Positions 12,051 to 22,463 of a stretch of DNA of 64,000 bases are shown here, one piece after another (the first letter of the stretch is position 1; every line of letters starts with the position of its first letter). This DNA comes from Manduca sexta. Lineage: Eukaryota; Arthropoda; Insecta; Lepidoptera; Sphingidae. The stretch spans positions 11,840,983 to 11,904,982 of the forward strand of contig NC_051138.1 in the NCBI RefSeq assembly GCF_014839805.1. Reading direction: 5' to 3'. The notes beneath the pieces are model-generated. The model did not search any database and was not told the DNA's origin. It was given only the letters and a program-made list of their open reading frames with translations. Position numbers and translations under genes: made by a program.

Positions 12051-13544
12051 AGACGGTTCATGTTGACCGCATACGTGAATTAATACCGGTACGATTTGTT
12101 ACAATTGCGCTGATTTTCATTAAGAAGGGTGTTTTTAATATGAATGAATTACGCAGCGATTTATATGAGGGTGTACGAATTCTTACCTAAGGTAACAGAC
12201 TAACGTCGTTTACTCCATATGTATTTGATTAAAAAGTTTAATTTAAAAATTGGTTAGTACTCTCAGAACCTCGTTTAGCATCTTAAAAATAACTCTTTAT
12301 TTATCACATGTGCGAACAAAGTTGCACTTACCATACTTCAAAACAAGTTATACGAATATTTATTACTTAATTTTATTTAAATCAATGATATAACTTCGGA
12401 TATTTTAAATTAGGTATAAATTTCATCAGTCGGTGTCATATAATGCGAGCTTACAACTGGATTGCAGGGGTTTCAGTATCGGGTGAGGGCGGTCAGACGT
12501 TTATAGGCTGCAAAAAAGTATTTAATGTCGTATGTTTGTCGTCCCACTGACCTTACGTACGATCGGCGCAACGAACTTGTACTACATGCGACGGCTGGTG
12601 GATGTCAATTTATTTATAATGCAACGAAATGACTACAGCCTCTCGCAGCATCAAGAATCACCATGTCCACACTTTTGGTATAGCAAATACCGATTCGACT
12701 ACACTGTGACTGCGGACCACTGTCTCATAGAAAATTACCATCAGCCACAGGAAGTCCACTACAGAACATAGAGCTCTAAAAAATTCTAGACCGACCTATT
12801 AGAAGCGTCCTGCATCCAGCGAGTTCCTGCAACTAACAAGCAGCATATGACAATCTCCAAGAATTTCTATAATGTTTGATGTCCCACAATTCAGACATTC
12901 TTATTCGGTAATTGTTGACAGTGGTGATTTATTATAAGAGTAATTAAATTATATTCTAACTGCGTAATGGTCACATGAAAAATCGAAACCATTGGCCTCC
13001 AACGCCTTAGATTTAAATTCGTATAATATCCTTTTTTTAATTATTTGGATTATTTTACTAGGTAACGAAACGGTTACACTTACGTATTCTTAGTCGAAAT
13101 CGCTAACCAGTCGCGTAAGTTTTAATAATATTATTTGGAAATTATTTTAATTTTCCTTTAATATATAAATATGGGATTACAAAGCGAATCATGTTGCTTG
13201 CTAAAGCTTGTCCCGTATGTGCAAATTTAATGGCTCTTCGGGCCGTGTAAGTTCTGAAACCTGTAAGAATTTATTTATCGTAGTAAAATCAGCCATAATG
13301 AAATTAGAATATATGTGATAAACACTACTTATGTGCTATAGAGATACAGTGTGATCATTATAATGTTTTAATAAGTAATTCATTAAATATATCGTGTTAT
13401 TATTTTTGGAGAATTAAAATAAATAAATGATCTATTAAAACGTGTACTTAAGCAAATCATGTAAGTGAAAAAGTTACTTACATTTTTTCCCCACTCGGTA
13501 ATGACTACACTAGACGTGAATTATAATGGCATTCTAAATATTAA

Positions 13545-13816
13545 CCCCCTTATTCATAGAAGTTATTTATCTATGGACGGAGCATTGCTGTGATAACAAG
13601 TCTGTGTCTCAGCTTTGTTTATCTGACAGCTTGCTGTTTGTTCATCTTTGTTTATCTGACAGCCAATTAGACTCAAGTTGTATCTCAATATTAGCCAATC
13701 ACAACGGTCCTGTGTCGCCGCACTGTGAAGACTGCCATGCCGTTAGCACTGAGAAACATACTTGTTATCACAGCAATGCTACGTCCTTAGATAGATAACG
13801 TCTATGAATAAGAGGG
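13545..13816. mobile_element. MITE with ~52-bp terminal inverted repeats, next to a splice acceptor
   Basis: About 270 bp. The left end begins CCCCCTTATTCATAGA and the right end is its reverse complement with a few mismatches. The inverted arms run about 52 bp, through GCATTGCTGTGATAACAAG. The left flank ends TTAA and the right flank starts TTAC, compatible with a 3-bp TTA duplication as in PIF/Harbinger elements, but the exact boundary is uncertain. It has no transposase. The open frame at 13604-13798 lies wholly inside it and is not a gene. Its right end is 30 bp from the acceptor of the KAT7-type exon. Confidence 0.85.
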
Positions 13817-13846
13817 TTACATGTTATTTTATATCTTTTTCATTAG

Positions 13847-14100
13847 GTTACCTCCTGACAAAAGAAGAAGGCAAGGTTGGGTCACCAGAAACACCACTAT
13901 CAGACTTGGGTCTGATCTCTTACCGATCTTATTGGAAAGAGGCGTTGCTGAAGAGGCTGTGCTCTGCATCGGGGTCTACATTATGCATTAGAGATTTGAG
14001 CAAGGACCTGGCGATAGCTTCCTCAGATATAGTGTCAACGCTGCAGGAGCGTGGACTCATGAAGTACTGGAAAGGAAAGCATATTGTGCTTAAGAAACAG
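13847..14100 (+). CDS. chm: KAT7/HBO1-type MYST histone acetyltransferase, penultimate coding exon
   Basis: This exon encodes the C-terminal part of a MYST acetyltransferase domain. The family acetylates lysines of histone H3/H4 in the nucleus using acetyl-CoA, in KAT7 as part of a BRPF/JADE-ING-MEAF6 complex. Visible motifs are [22 protein letters not shown] and [10 protein letters not shown], then a winged-helix-like tail with DIVSTLQ and [21 protein letters not shown] and KYWKGKH fit KAT7 better than Tip60, MOF or KAT6. The catalytic Glu of MYST enzymes lies in the SPE-PLSDLG block and is retained. The acceptor is CATTAG at 13841-13846, and the exon starts with the last two bases of a Gly codon. 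The donor is CAG|GTGAGA at 14100, phase 0. The start lies in an earlier exon; the ATG at 13804 is intronic. The zinc finger and acetyl-CoA P-loop are not in this exon. The symbol follows the Drosophila orthologue and is inferred from motifs only. Confidence 0.93.
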
Positions 14101-14904
14101 GTGAGATCTTTGTCACTAACGCTATTTACGTTTCGCTGGAAACGAAGGTTTAACTGAAACCGTAGTGTATTACAAACCGCGTAAAAACTCCTGTTTTAAG
14201 AAATATGTATTTTTTACTAGCTTTTATTTAATATGAAATTTTCCATAGGGTTTAGTTTGGATGATAATGCATGGTTTAGCTAAGTGAAGTTATTATAAAT
14301 CTAACAAGGCAGATCGCTCAAGATAGCGCACTAGTTATTTTTACGGAATCCTATAAAAATGTTGTCAAATTAAAAGATTTCCAGGGGAAAAGTTATAATA
14401 AAAAAAAATATTTAAAGACAAGCTTTTATTGAAATGCTTTAAAATGGAAAAAAATAACCTTTAAAATGAATCAATCTTTGTTTTTATACTATATAAATGA
14501 AAAAAAGATTGATTGCATACATCAAATAATATAAACATTATTGTATTGTCTACACTAATTTCGTGATAAGCTTCATCTTTGCATAGTATAAAAAAACCTA
14601 TTACACCGGTCAACACGATTTTTGAGTCTGGCTCCTGAATGTGAAATTTTGGTTTCTCCTATGTTACAAATAAATAAAAAATAACTGTTCCGATCAAAGT
14701 TTGCTTTTGTAGAAACTAGAGCAATTTTACTAAGTTTCAAAAAAATACATACAAATTTTTATACTTCCTCTGTAATTTTATTTAAAATTACGATAAAAAA
14801 AGTTTTTATTGAACATCAGTCTTTTTTATACAAGAATTATGACTAATAATAGCAAACAAATAGAAAATAACAAAAAATCATGTTCAAAAATTTTTTTTGA
14901 TCTT

Positions 14905-15662
14905 TTATGTTCGTGTGCGTATTAATCCCCAAATGTAATCTCCCATCATACTCTCGTTGTACTGCTCTTGGTAATATCGTTCAAAGTCCATTACATCTTG
15001 GTAAAAACGTTCTCCCTGCTCCTCTGAATAGGCACCCATATTATCTTTAAATTTGTCCAGGTGAGCATGTAGCATATGGAGTTTATGGGACATTCTGCAT
15101 CCCATCAATTTAAAACTTTCAAGCATAGTTTCAATGAACTTTTCATAATTGTCGACTCTGTGATTCCCAAAAAAACAATTGACTACTGCTTTCAGACGCT
15201 TCCAGGATTATTTTTCGTGAGCAATAAGGAATTTTGTGAAATCATCGCTGCTCACTATTTATTTTATTTGTGGTCCAACGAAAATACCAGTTTTAACTTT
15301 AGCTTCAGATAATTTGGGAAATAATCTCTTTAAATATTCAATAGCTTCAGAATTATGATCTAGAGCTTACAGAAATTGCTTCATTAGCCCTAACTTGATA
15401 TGTAACGGTAGCATCAATATTTATTTAGGCTCTACTATTGGTTTCACTTTCACATTATATTTTCCAATTTGAAATTAACACAAGCACCGTGAGGCACCCA
15501 TTTCTTATCTTGATTCCGTATTTTAAGACTATAATAAGCGTCATAGGCTTCGCAATGCTTCAAAATCGTTGCCGAAGCAAATTTCTTACTTCTTACTTTA
15601 ATAAATTCACCGCAAATAAAACAGAATTAATCAACATTCTGTTTACACTTTCTTGGTGCCAT
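14905..15662 (-). pseudogene. decayed transposon-associated protein of unknown function
   Basis: A broken copy of a protein family found in many insect and other animal genomes as repetitive uncharacterised genes. From the N-terminal side (high coordinates) the reverse strand shows a start at 15662, then FCFICGEFIKVRSKKF and IRNQDKKWVPHGAC, a zinc-binding-like C-x2-C start with a conserved QDK-W-PH motif. After a large deletion come AIEYLKRLFPKLSEAK, GIFVGPQIK, FFGNHRVDNYEKF and the C-terminal MGCRMSHKLHMLHAHLDKF with EEQGERFYQDV. In-frame stops occur at least after residue 11, after GPQIK and after AHEK, and the middle is missing, so it is not functional. The order of these motifs matches the family as I know it; its biochemical role is not known to me. 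It lies antisense in the last intron of the KAT7-type gene. Confidence 0.75.
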
Positions 15663-16014
15663 TTTCTAACCAAGTACCACATAAAAGTCGGTTGTTACAA
15701 TTCAAATATACTTTTTTTTTAAATAGTAATAGACTAGTAAACACTCACTACCGCCGTTCAGACATAATTCACAATTTGCAATTAAAATGATCAAAATGCT
15801 ACCGCCTATTCCTCATAAGAATCATTTAAAATCTTCAAAACGTACTTATTAACATAAATCAGACAAAAGCAAACTTTAAGGGTTAAAAATGGATATCCGA
15901 GTGTTTTTCGATGTTTGGAATCAGAATTCAAGCATTAGAACAGAAACACAAAAAAATTTTTTTTTTGTCGGCTTGTGTTATTGATTCAATTTCAAGATAT
16001 TTTATTTATTTTGA

Positions 16015-16119
16015 CACATGATTTTTAGAAAAGTCAGAGGTGTGTGCCCTTGGGATTTGGACCTGCGGACATTCGTCTCGGCAACCCGTTCCATACCCAA
16101 CTAGGCTATCGCCGCTTTT
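16015..16119 (-). mobile_element. SINE, 5' part, butterfly tRNA-derived family A
   Basis: Reverse-oriented 5' portion of the same SINE family as the full copy at 41292-41624. It shows the A-box region (reverse of TAGCCTAGTTGG) and the B-box region with the AAGTCAGAGGTGTGTGCCC block. It lies in the last intron of the KAT7-type gene. Confidence 0.8.
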
Positions 16120-16205
16120 GTTTTAACATCATTTAAATAAAATATACGTATTTTTTTGCCAAGAGTGTTCAGCATTTAGGTAACGTACGTTTAATATTGT
16201 ACCAG

Positions 16206-16307
16206 GAGGTGCTGGAGGAGGCGTCGAGGCGCGCGGCGCGCGCGCGCTGCGTGGACCCGGCGTGCCTGCGCTGGTGGTGCGTGGGCGGCGCGGCGCCGGC
16301 ACGCTGA
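16206..16307 (+). CDS. chm: KAT7/HBO1-type MYST acetyltransferase, terminal coding exon
   Basis: This is the last coding exon of the same gene. Acceptor TTGTACCAG ends at 16205, and the phase (0) matches the upstream donor at 14100. It encodes 33 residues and ends at TGA 16305-16307. The segment CVDPACLRW lines up with the conserved extreme C-terminus of KAT7 proteins (known from the family: Met-Asp-Pro-Ser-Cys-Leu-Lys-Trp), which is why this GC-rich exon is accepted despite its length. It is preceded by an Arg/Ala-rich stretch in place of the usual charged helix. It ends with a short tail, WCVGGAAPAR, that I do not recognise from other KAT7 proteins. Base composition is about 80 percent GC, far above its surroundings. 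The large overlapping frames at 16169-16567 on both strands are by-products of this composition. Confidence 0.88.
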   Translation, partial: EVLEEASRRAARARCVDPACLRWWCVGGAAPAR

Positions 16308-16890
16308 CGCCGCGCCCCCGCGCCGCGCGCCGCCGCCCGCGCCGCCGCCCGCGCCACGCGCCGCCCCGGCAGCAGCGCCGCGCGCTCGCTGCTATAGGCC
16401 GACACCGACACCGACACCGCCACCGACACCGCCACCGACACCGCCGTCGTCATCGTATCCGACACGTCCGATCACTGATACTCTACACTAAACCAACGCA
16501 CAGTGTGATAATGGTGAGTGGGTCAAGTTTATTTGACTATTTGAGACGAACAAATATTAGTGTTTAGGAAGTTGCTTAACACAAACGGGATGTCTAAGGA
16601 GGATATCGCGTAGATTAAACAGAAAAATGAATATGCAATATAATAAAATGGATTCCGTCGTGCTCGTCTGCGTACACAGGAAATCAAGCACAAGGTAATG
16701 GCTGGTATCTTATTTACGGTGCATCATCGTTAACTAGCTGAAGAAAACATTAAATTAACTTTTTTTTTTATTTAAGTGGAACTGTATTAGTGAAACGGCA
16801 AGATATATTTTAAAGTGTATAATGTAATACCTATATGTATATTCCTGTATATACCTGTATGTTGGCTACAAAAATAACTGAATAAATTCA
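16308..16890 (+). other. 3' UTR of the KAT7-type gene (extent inferred)
   Basis: Sequence after the TGA at 16305. It begins GC-rich and carries a hexanucleotide repeat based on CCGACA/CCGCCA at about 16399-16447, then becomes AT-rich. AATAAA polyadenylation signals are seen at 16642-16647 and 16881-16886; either could end the transcript. The extent is inferred; no transcript evidence is available. Confidence 0.5.
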
Positions 16891-17830
16891 AAAGTTTTAA
16901 ACATTAACTGTATTAGCTTTTTTTGTACATAAAATGAAGTGAACCCTTAATAGTTTATTTTAGTGACACTAAAACGATTGTTGATAAAAGACAGGAATAG
17001 ATACAGAGTTTAAAAAAATTGAAGTTGTTATTCTTTTTGTAGCTGACTGTACTTTATTTGATACGTAATGCTATAACTTTATTTAATATTCCATTAATTT
17101 AATTAATAATAAATATATCAAAATGTAATTTATACATAATAATAATAGCGAAGGGCATGTACTGTCAACGAGTGAAAGGTTTTATATAAAGAGACTTAAG
17201 TATAAGAATATAATATACTGTAATATAAATAGGTAGTTAATTTAAGACAGAACTATGTTTACGTATGATTGGGAGTATTTTAAATGACTTTCAATAATGA
17301 TCGAATCAATATACACGGTCATTTTATAGTCGTTCTGGAACCGCTTTTTTTTTTATTCTATATCAATAATAGAGATACAAAAATACCAATGTAGTAAAAT
17401 AAAAATATTTTCTATAAACATTAAAATTAATGATTCCTATAATTGAAAAGGCACGTCACATTGTTAATTGTACCAATATTACGACAATGTATTTATTTTA
17501 CGCCGTGTATCCTTTGTTGGAGGTTCTTAAATAAATAAATGTTTATTGTTTACGAATAATAAATGAGAACTCATGGTAATGCAACGTAATCACCCGTACT
17601 ACTACGATTACTGCGATCGGTGCCATTCATAACTATGAATAATTGTCGCCACTTTACTATCATTACCAAACTCGAACCAGTGAAAAAATTATCAAAAACT
17701 ATTTATTTGTTATCAACAGTCCAATTAATTCACTAGTTTTTTTTTGGTCCTACAAATTTTTCTAACTAACATTTTGCTTCCAAAACGATTAATATCACGG
17801 TGTACATAACCTCGTAGAATTACAAATGTA

Positions 17831-17934
17831 CAGTCAGTCTCAAATTCATATAAACGTGGATAAAGACAATATATAATTACAAGATAATATATAACGTCTT
17901 CCTGTCAGCATATTCATTTATATGAGACTGACTG
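17831..17934. mobile_element. 104-bp TIR element with TA duplication (Tc1/mariner-like MITE)
   Basis: Left end CAGTCAGTCTCA and right end TGAGACTGACTG are inverted repeats, with more loosely matching sequence inside. The element is flanked by TA at 17829-17830 and 17935-17936. It is non-autonomous. Confidence 0.85.
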
Positions 17935-18242
17935 TACAACATTTACGCCTAATTACAAACATTACTTTCAGCAGTCATATCACGTGCGATTTTATTTATC
18001 AATAGTAACAAACTAGTCGTGGCCAACTAGAATTGAAAAGTTTATAACAACGCAGTTGTTCCACGTGTTGAGATATAATTCGTTGAAGGTGGAAAAATAG
18101 AGAATGATCTTATTCAGAATGATTACTATTAAAATGTATTGTTAATATTATTGATAGTAAGTTGTAGTAATAAGAAAAACATTACATTTATATGTAATCA
18201 TTGACGTATATTCTATAGACACGGACGTTCATATAAACAAAC

Positions 18243-18513
18243 TCAAAATTTTAACTAAAACCAAAACGTCACTGTTATAAACTATTTATTCACTTGAACA
18301 ACAAATAATTTTACTTATTTGACTAATATTTTTTATTCACATCCAGGTTTACACTTAGACTCGAGTTGTTATATTATGAACGCCAGTCCGTAGATAACCA
18401 CACGCTGTCGATGTTGAAATCATACTAAAGTCAGGTGTACGGATTGCAGTACAGTTGAGTCGAACACAATGAATACGCAACGCCATATCTAACACGTAGT
18501 ACATATATCGATG
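18243..18513 (-). repeat. dispersed repeat C (~290 bp), copy 2, inverted
   Basis: Reverse-complement copy of the repeat at 3973-4262, 14 kb away. The KAT7-type exons lie between the two copies. Confidence 0.7.
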
Positions 18514-19194
18514 TGTTTAATAGTTACATAAGATGTATGCGTAATGTCGAATTTGTAAATAGAAAAACTTAGATAAAATAATTTACGGCCAGTTCGGTAG
18601 ACGATCTCAATCGGTAACTACGAATCGATCCTGAAAATGGACCAATCACAATATAGTTTCATATGCCAGTACATATTTTGATTGGTTTAATCTCGAGATA
18701 GATCTGAAGATAGTCATTGAGACCATTTATTGACAATTTAGCTATATTAGCAAATGCAAAGGGGAAAAGTTCATCGAACTCTAGGTTAATTAGAATAATT
18801 TGGTCTTCGAATGAAATATTATGTTAGTGTTTGTATTAAACCATTCTTACCTGTAGCATTATTCAACTATACTGGAAAAAATAGGTGAGCACAAGGCATT
18901 GAACAGTATAGTTAGATATAGAACGGACCTTAGGCACAAATTTGTGCTCCAATTGGTAGTGAGTCGTTGTCTTTGAAATGTTCGTGTGCCAAGACGTCAC
19001 AGCTTCCTTAAGTATTAATACAAAAATAACATATTTGGAAAATATATGAAGTATTTTACATTGGAGTTTCGGTATTTGGCGATACATTGAGTAACCATCG
19101 CATAAGCGGAACATTTTTATATGACAATCTTTTCAATGCTAACTCTATAACCTTAGAACTCATTGGTTGAGATTAATAAAATATATACCTAGCA

Positions 19195-19373
19195 GGGGCC
19201 TTATTCTCTATCCCGCACGTTATTTTAACAGTGCGTAACAAGCACTTAACACAACGCATCATGTTTAGGACTATAGACATTTGGCTTACAGAATACCATT
19301 CCACGCACATTTCTCGAAGATAACATGACACGGCTGCGTTACGCGTTTACACTATCATACAGAATAAGGGCCC
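19195..19373 (+). mobile_element. 179-bp MITE, twin copy 1
   Basis: Ends are GGGGCCTTATTCT and AGAATAAGGGCCC, inverted repeats. It is identical to 38313-38491 except for about six substitutions, and exactly the same length. No clear target duplication is visible. It is non-coding. Confidence 0.9.
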
Positions 19374-20982
19374 TGACAACTTTTCAATTGTCTCTATAGT
19401 ATTCGGCGTTTATTGATTAGGTTAAAAAAATCGCCAGATGTCGCTAGGAGTAGTGTAAGGAATAAACAATCAATATATCTGATTTTATTAATTCAATTTA
19501 AATTAAAAATTAATAAAGCTATAAATTAAGTATATTATTAAAACCCGTGTCGATTTAATCAATTCGACATTAACTTTTGAATGATCCCAAATATAAAATA
19601 TACATACACAAACAATTCGTCTTACTTAAGTATTTAACCTGTTGTACTTACTTCAATGTTAAAAGATCAGTCCTATGATCTTAGATTAAATCTGTATATT
19701 TATATTACTAATGCATGTACTTTTTGTATTTTTTAAAGTAATTAATGTGACGTAATTTTTTAATGTATATATAACTTTTAAGAATCACTAAATACCTATA
19801 TAAATATTTTATTATTATTTGAAATTAATTAATACATAATATAATAATGAATTGTATGTAAATATTGTATATAATGATTTTACCATTTTGACATTTATTT
19901 TAAAATAATATAAAAACATAGATTTATGGCCAAAATTGACAAACGATCAAGATCTACAGACCGATTCCAAAATTAAACGAATCAAACTAGTAAATGTTAT
20001 GTGATTGTGACGATCAAACTTCATTCTGATCCGGCCAGTCAGCCACAAAAGCAGCTGCACAAAGTCAAAACTAATCCGCTTATAGAATTTTGTATCGTTA
20101 GCGAACCATTATCATAAAATAAACTTCAGACGGTTTATTTTGTTTTACACAAATGAAATAAATGTTTCCGTTAAAATTAACGAATATTGTTTGCAATGAC
20201 AAAGGGTGTCATTTACCGAAAGGGAACCCAGAACATTTCGGTACAAAATGCAGTCTGCAAATCATTCTAATAATTAGATTCTAAGCAAAGAGAAGCCTGC
20301 AGGAATCGGTTATATACTCTTCGTCACTGATTGTTTGGAACATCTGTTCAGCTAGTTTGTGTCTGACTGGTTTTCTTAATCGTGGCTGTTAGAGGTCAAT
20401 ACCTAGCTGGCTGTTTTAAAAAAACACCGGTCAATTAATACTGTTTGGCCAGTTATGAAGGTGACAAATATATAGTATGTTACCTAAAAATTGTATTCTT
20501 TATTTAGATGTAATTTTGAATGACTTAATATTTTAATTGTTTTTTTCCTTTTACTTATTTGAATTAAATATATGATTCTTCTCGTAATACGTGTTTTAAT
20601 AAATGTCATGAAGTTTGGCAACTTGGACAGGAAAGCCCCAAAAGTATTGTAAAGTAACTATAATTGAACAGGTAAACCCAGATTTCAATAAACGATGCCA
20701 ATATTAATTTTTGATCTGATTCCGAGAATGAACCAATCAAATTAAGTAATTTGTAAGTATTTCTAAAAAAAAACATGCTGATTGGTTGAATTTTGCAATC
20801 GATTCTAAAAACTATTGTTCGTTTATTTAAATCAGTGGTAAGTGTAAACGCTGCTTTACCCGCTATCCATAACGATAGCACTATGATAGCCACAGAAAGA
20901 GGACCTAAATAGTTGTGCATGAACTATACATTATAAGTACTTGAATACATTACAATGTTTTAATTATGTTCTAAATATCAAT

Positions 20983-21190
20983 GACTCGCTTTGCCCGCGG
21001 CTCCACCCGTGTTATAAAGTTTTTCGGGCTAAAGTTTTCGGTATAGGTATAGCGTGATGATATATAGCCTATAGCACTCCAGGAACAAATGGCTATCCAA
21101 CACAAAAAGAATTTTTCAGTTTGAACCGATAGTTCCCGAGATTAGCGCGTTCAAACAAACAAACTCTTCAGCTTTATATAATAGTATAGA
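20983..21190 (+). mobile_element. degenerate lepidopteran element
   Basis: Starts with CTCGCTTTGCCCGCGGC, contains ATAGCCTATAGCACTCC and TAGTTCCCGAGATTAGCG, and ends CTTTATATAATAGTATAGA. This arrangement is common to very abundant short non-autonomous elements in butterflies. Confidence 0.65.
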
Positions 21191-21220
21191 TTTGTGTATT
21201 TTTTTTTGTAGTAAATGTTT

Positions 21221-21420
21221 AACGGTGAAGGAAAACATCGTGAGGAAACCTGCACATCTGAGAAGTTCTCTATAGGAATTTCGAAGGTGTGTGAAGTCTA
21301 CCAACCCGCACTAGGCCAGCGTGCTGGACTAAGGCCTAATCCCTCTCAGTAGTAGAGGAGGCCCGTGCTCCAGCAGTGGGCAAGTATATAATACAGGGCT
21401 GGTATTATTATTATTATTAT
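21221..21420 (+). mobile_element. SINE family A, 5'-truncated, with target duplication
   Basis: The 3' two-thirds of SINE family A, from AACGGTGAAGGAAAACATC to TACAGGGCTGG and an ATT-repeat tail. TAAATGTTT precedes it at 21212-21220 and follows it at 21421-21429, a 9-bp target duplication. The open frame 21116-21304 is not a gene. Confidence 0.85.
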
Positions 21421-22059
21421 TAAATGTTTCGCTCAATACGGTTAAATATAAATGATGTATAACTTGATATTTTTGGATTATTTTCGGAAACAAACTTAAG
21501 TTTGCCAAAGGAGAATGCCCATTTTTGTATGAAAGTTGGGCTACGCTTGCGTCTGTACAAAACCTTCACTAAACTATAGGGAATATATTCTAAATCTTAT
21601 ATAAATTGAAAACAATTGGATATTCGATGGGAGTTCGGAGTAATCAGAATTTTTGTAACTCGGTTATTTTGAGGTTAAGTATGGACCGCAATAATTTACG
21701 GTAGAAAGTACCTACGTGCCTAATTAAGTTCAGTATTGCAGTACTTACTTGATGTTGCTATAAACAATTATTGGACATTCTTTTCACTTAGCTTTAATCG
21801 CCCTTATAAGAAACTGATAGGTATTAACATATCTGATGAGACGAAGCTCCAATAAAACTTCTAAGATAGTATGGCGAAATATTAGTTTTTCCACTGAGCA
21901 TATACTACCCGACTCTTTGTGTAAGTACATATTTTTCTGACTTATGACTTATTCTATTAGATGGATTAACTTAATATTTATTTTCACCTACCATTATCTC
22001 ATTTCAATATGGCATCAACACATATTGTAGAATAGATTCAGCTTTTGTTTTTATGACCG

Positions 22060-22200
22060 GCCGCATGCCTGACGCCAACCCTCTTTGGAGGATTCCGATC
22101 CCAGGCAAGTCATGTCAGAAACACCGAGATAAAATGTTGCTTGGCCTGGAAATCGAACAGGAACCCAGGAACTGACTTCACAGCCTGATTAGGCTAATAG
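22060..22200 (-). mobile_element. possible reversed tRNA-like SINE fragment
   Basis: Contains GGCCTGGAAATCGAACAGG and AACCCAGGAACTGAC, which look like a reversed tRNA B-box region, then GATTAGGCTAATAG resembling a reversed A-box region. No clear ends. Confidence 0.35.
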
Positions 22201-22270
22201 TTACTTATCATAAAAAAAGAAAAATAAAACAAGAAATACGAAATCCGATGTATATTTTTATATAGATGTG

Positions 22271-22463
22271 TATTTTTGATAGATATGGCTTCTCAGCAAA
22301 CAGACAAGGACTTGATGTGGCCGCAACACGCTTATAATACTGTTGAAGTGAGTGAATGACTTCTTGCAGTGCTGGTCGGGTCATGTCATGTCGTTGTTGT
22401 CTGTGAACCTCTCTATTAACTGATCTCCAGCAGGCAGCACAAATTCATTCCAGTCTTGGAAAC
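22271..22463 (-). pseudogene. possible transposon-type zinc-finger protein fragment
   Basis: One minus-strand frame is open for about 58 codons and reads ICAACWRSVNREVH, then RPALQEVIHSLQQYYKR and VAATSSPCLF. The C-x2-CW motif followed by a Y-x-R-x-A-x-x-TS-x-x-C block resembles the N-terminal region of repeated lepidopteran proteins linked to DDE endonucleases. It has stops on both sides. An overlapping frame beginning at an AG at 22464 gives FQDWNEFVLPAGDQLIERF and ends at 22381; it could be read as a terminal exon, but I think it is a shadow. Either reading is uncertain. Confidence 0.3.

Larger units (their letters stand above)
9302..13544. other. long non-coding stretch, presumably intron or upstream of the KAT7-type exon
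   Basis: Holds the repeat at 10365-10600, a hairpin at 10648, GC-rich patches at 10700-10800 and 11160-11300, and the GC island at 11830-12050. I searched by eye for upstream MYST exons (C2HC zinc finger, acetyl-CoA loop) and did not find them. The open frame 12532-12771 is unrecognised. Confidence 0.5.
14101..16205 (+). other. last intron of the KAT7-type gene
   Basis: Intron between the two coding exons, 2105 bp, GT-AG, phase 0. It is AT-rich. It contains a decayed transposon-type gene on the opposite strand (14905-15662) and a reversed partial SINE (16015-16119). The remaining parts, 14101-14900 and 15663-16010, show nothing else I can support. Confidence 0.85.

Noticed and set aside
13604..13798. 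64-codon frame just before the KAT7-type exon
   Set aside because: It lies wholly within a MITE and ends before the splice acceptor.
16169..16567. Long open frames on both strands with Arg/Pro/His-rich products
   Set aside because: They overlap the terminal KAT7-type exon and the CCGACA repeat; their length follows from GC content. The real frame is the one joined in phase to the upstream exon.
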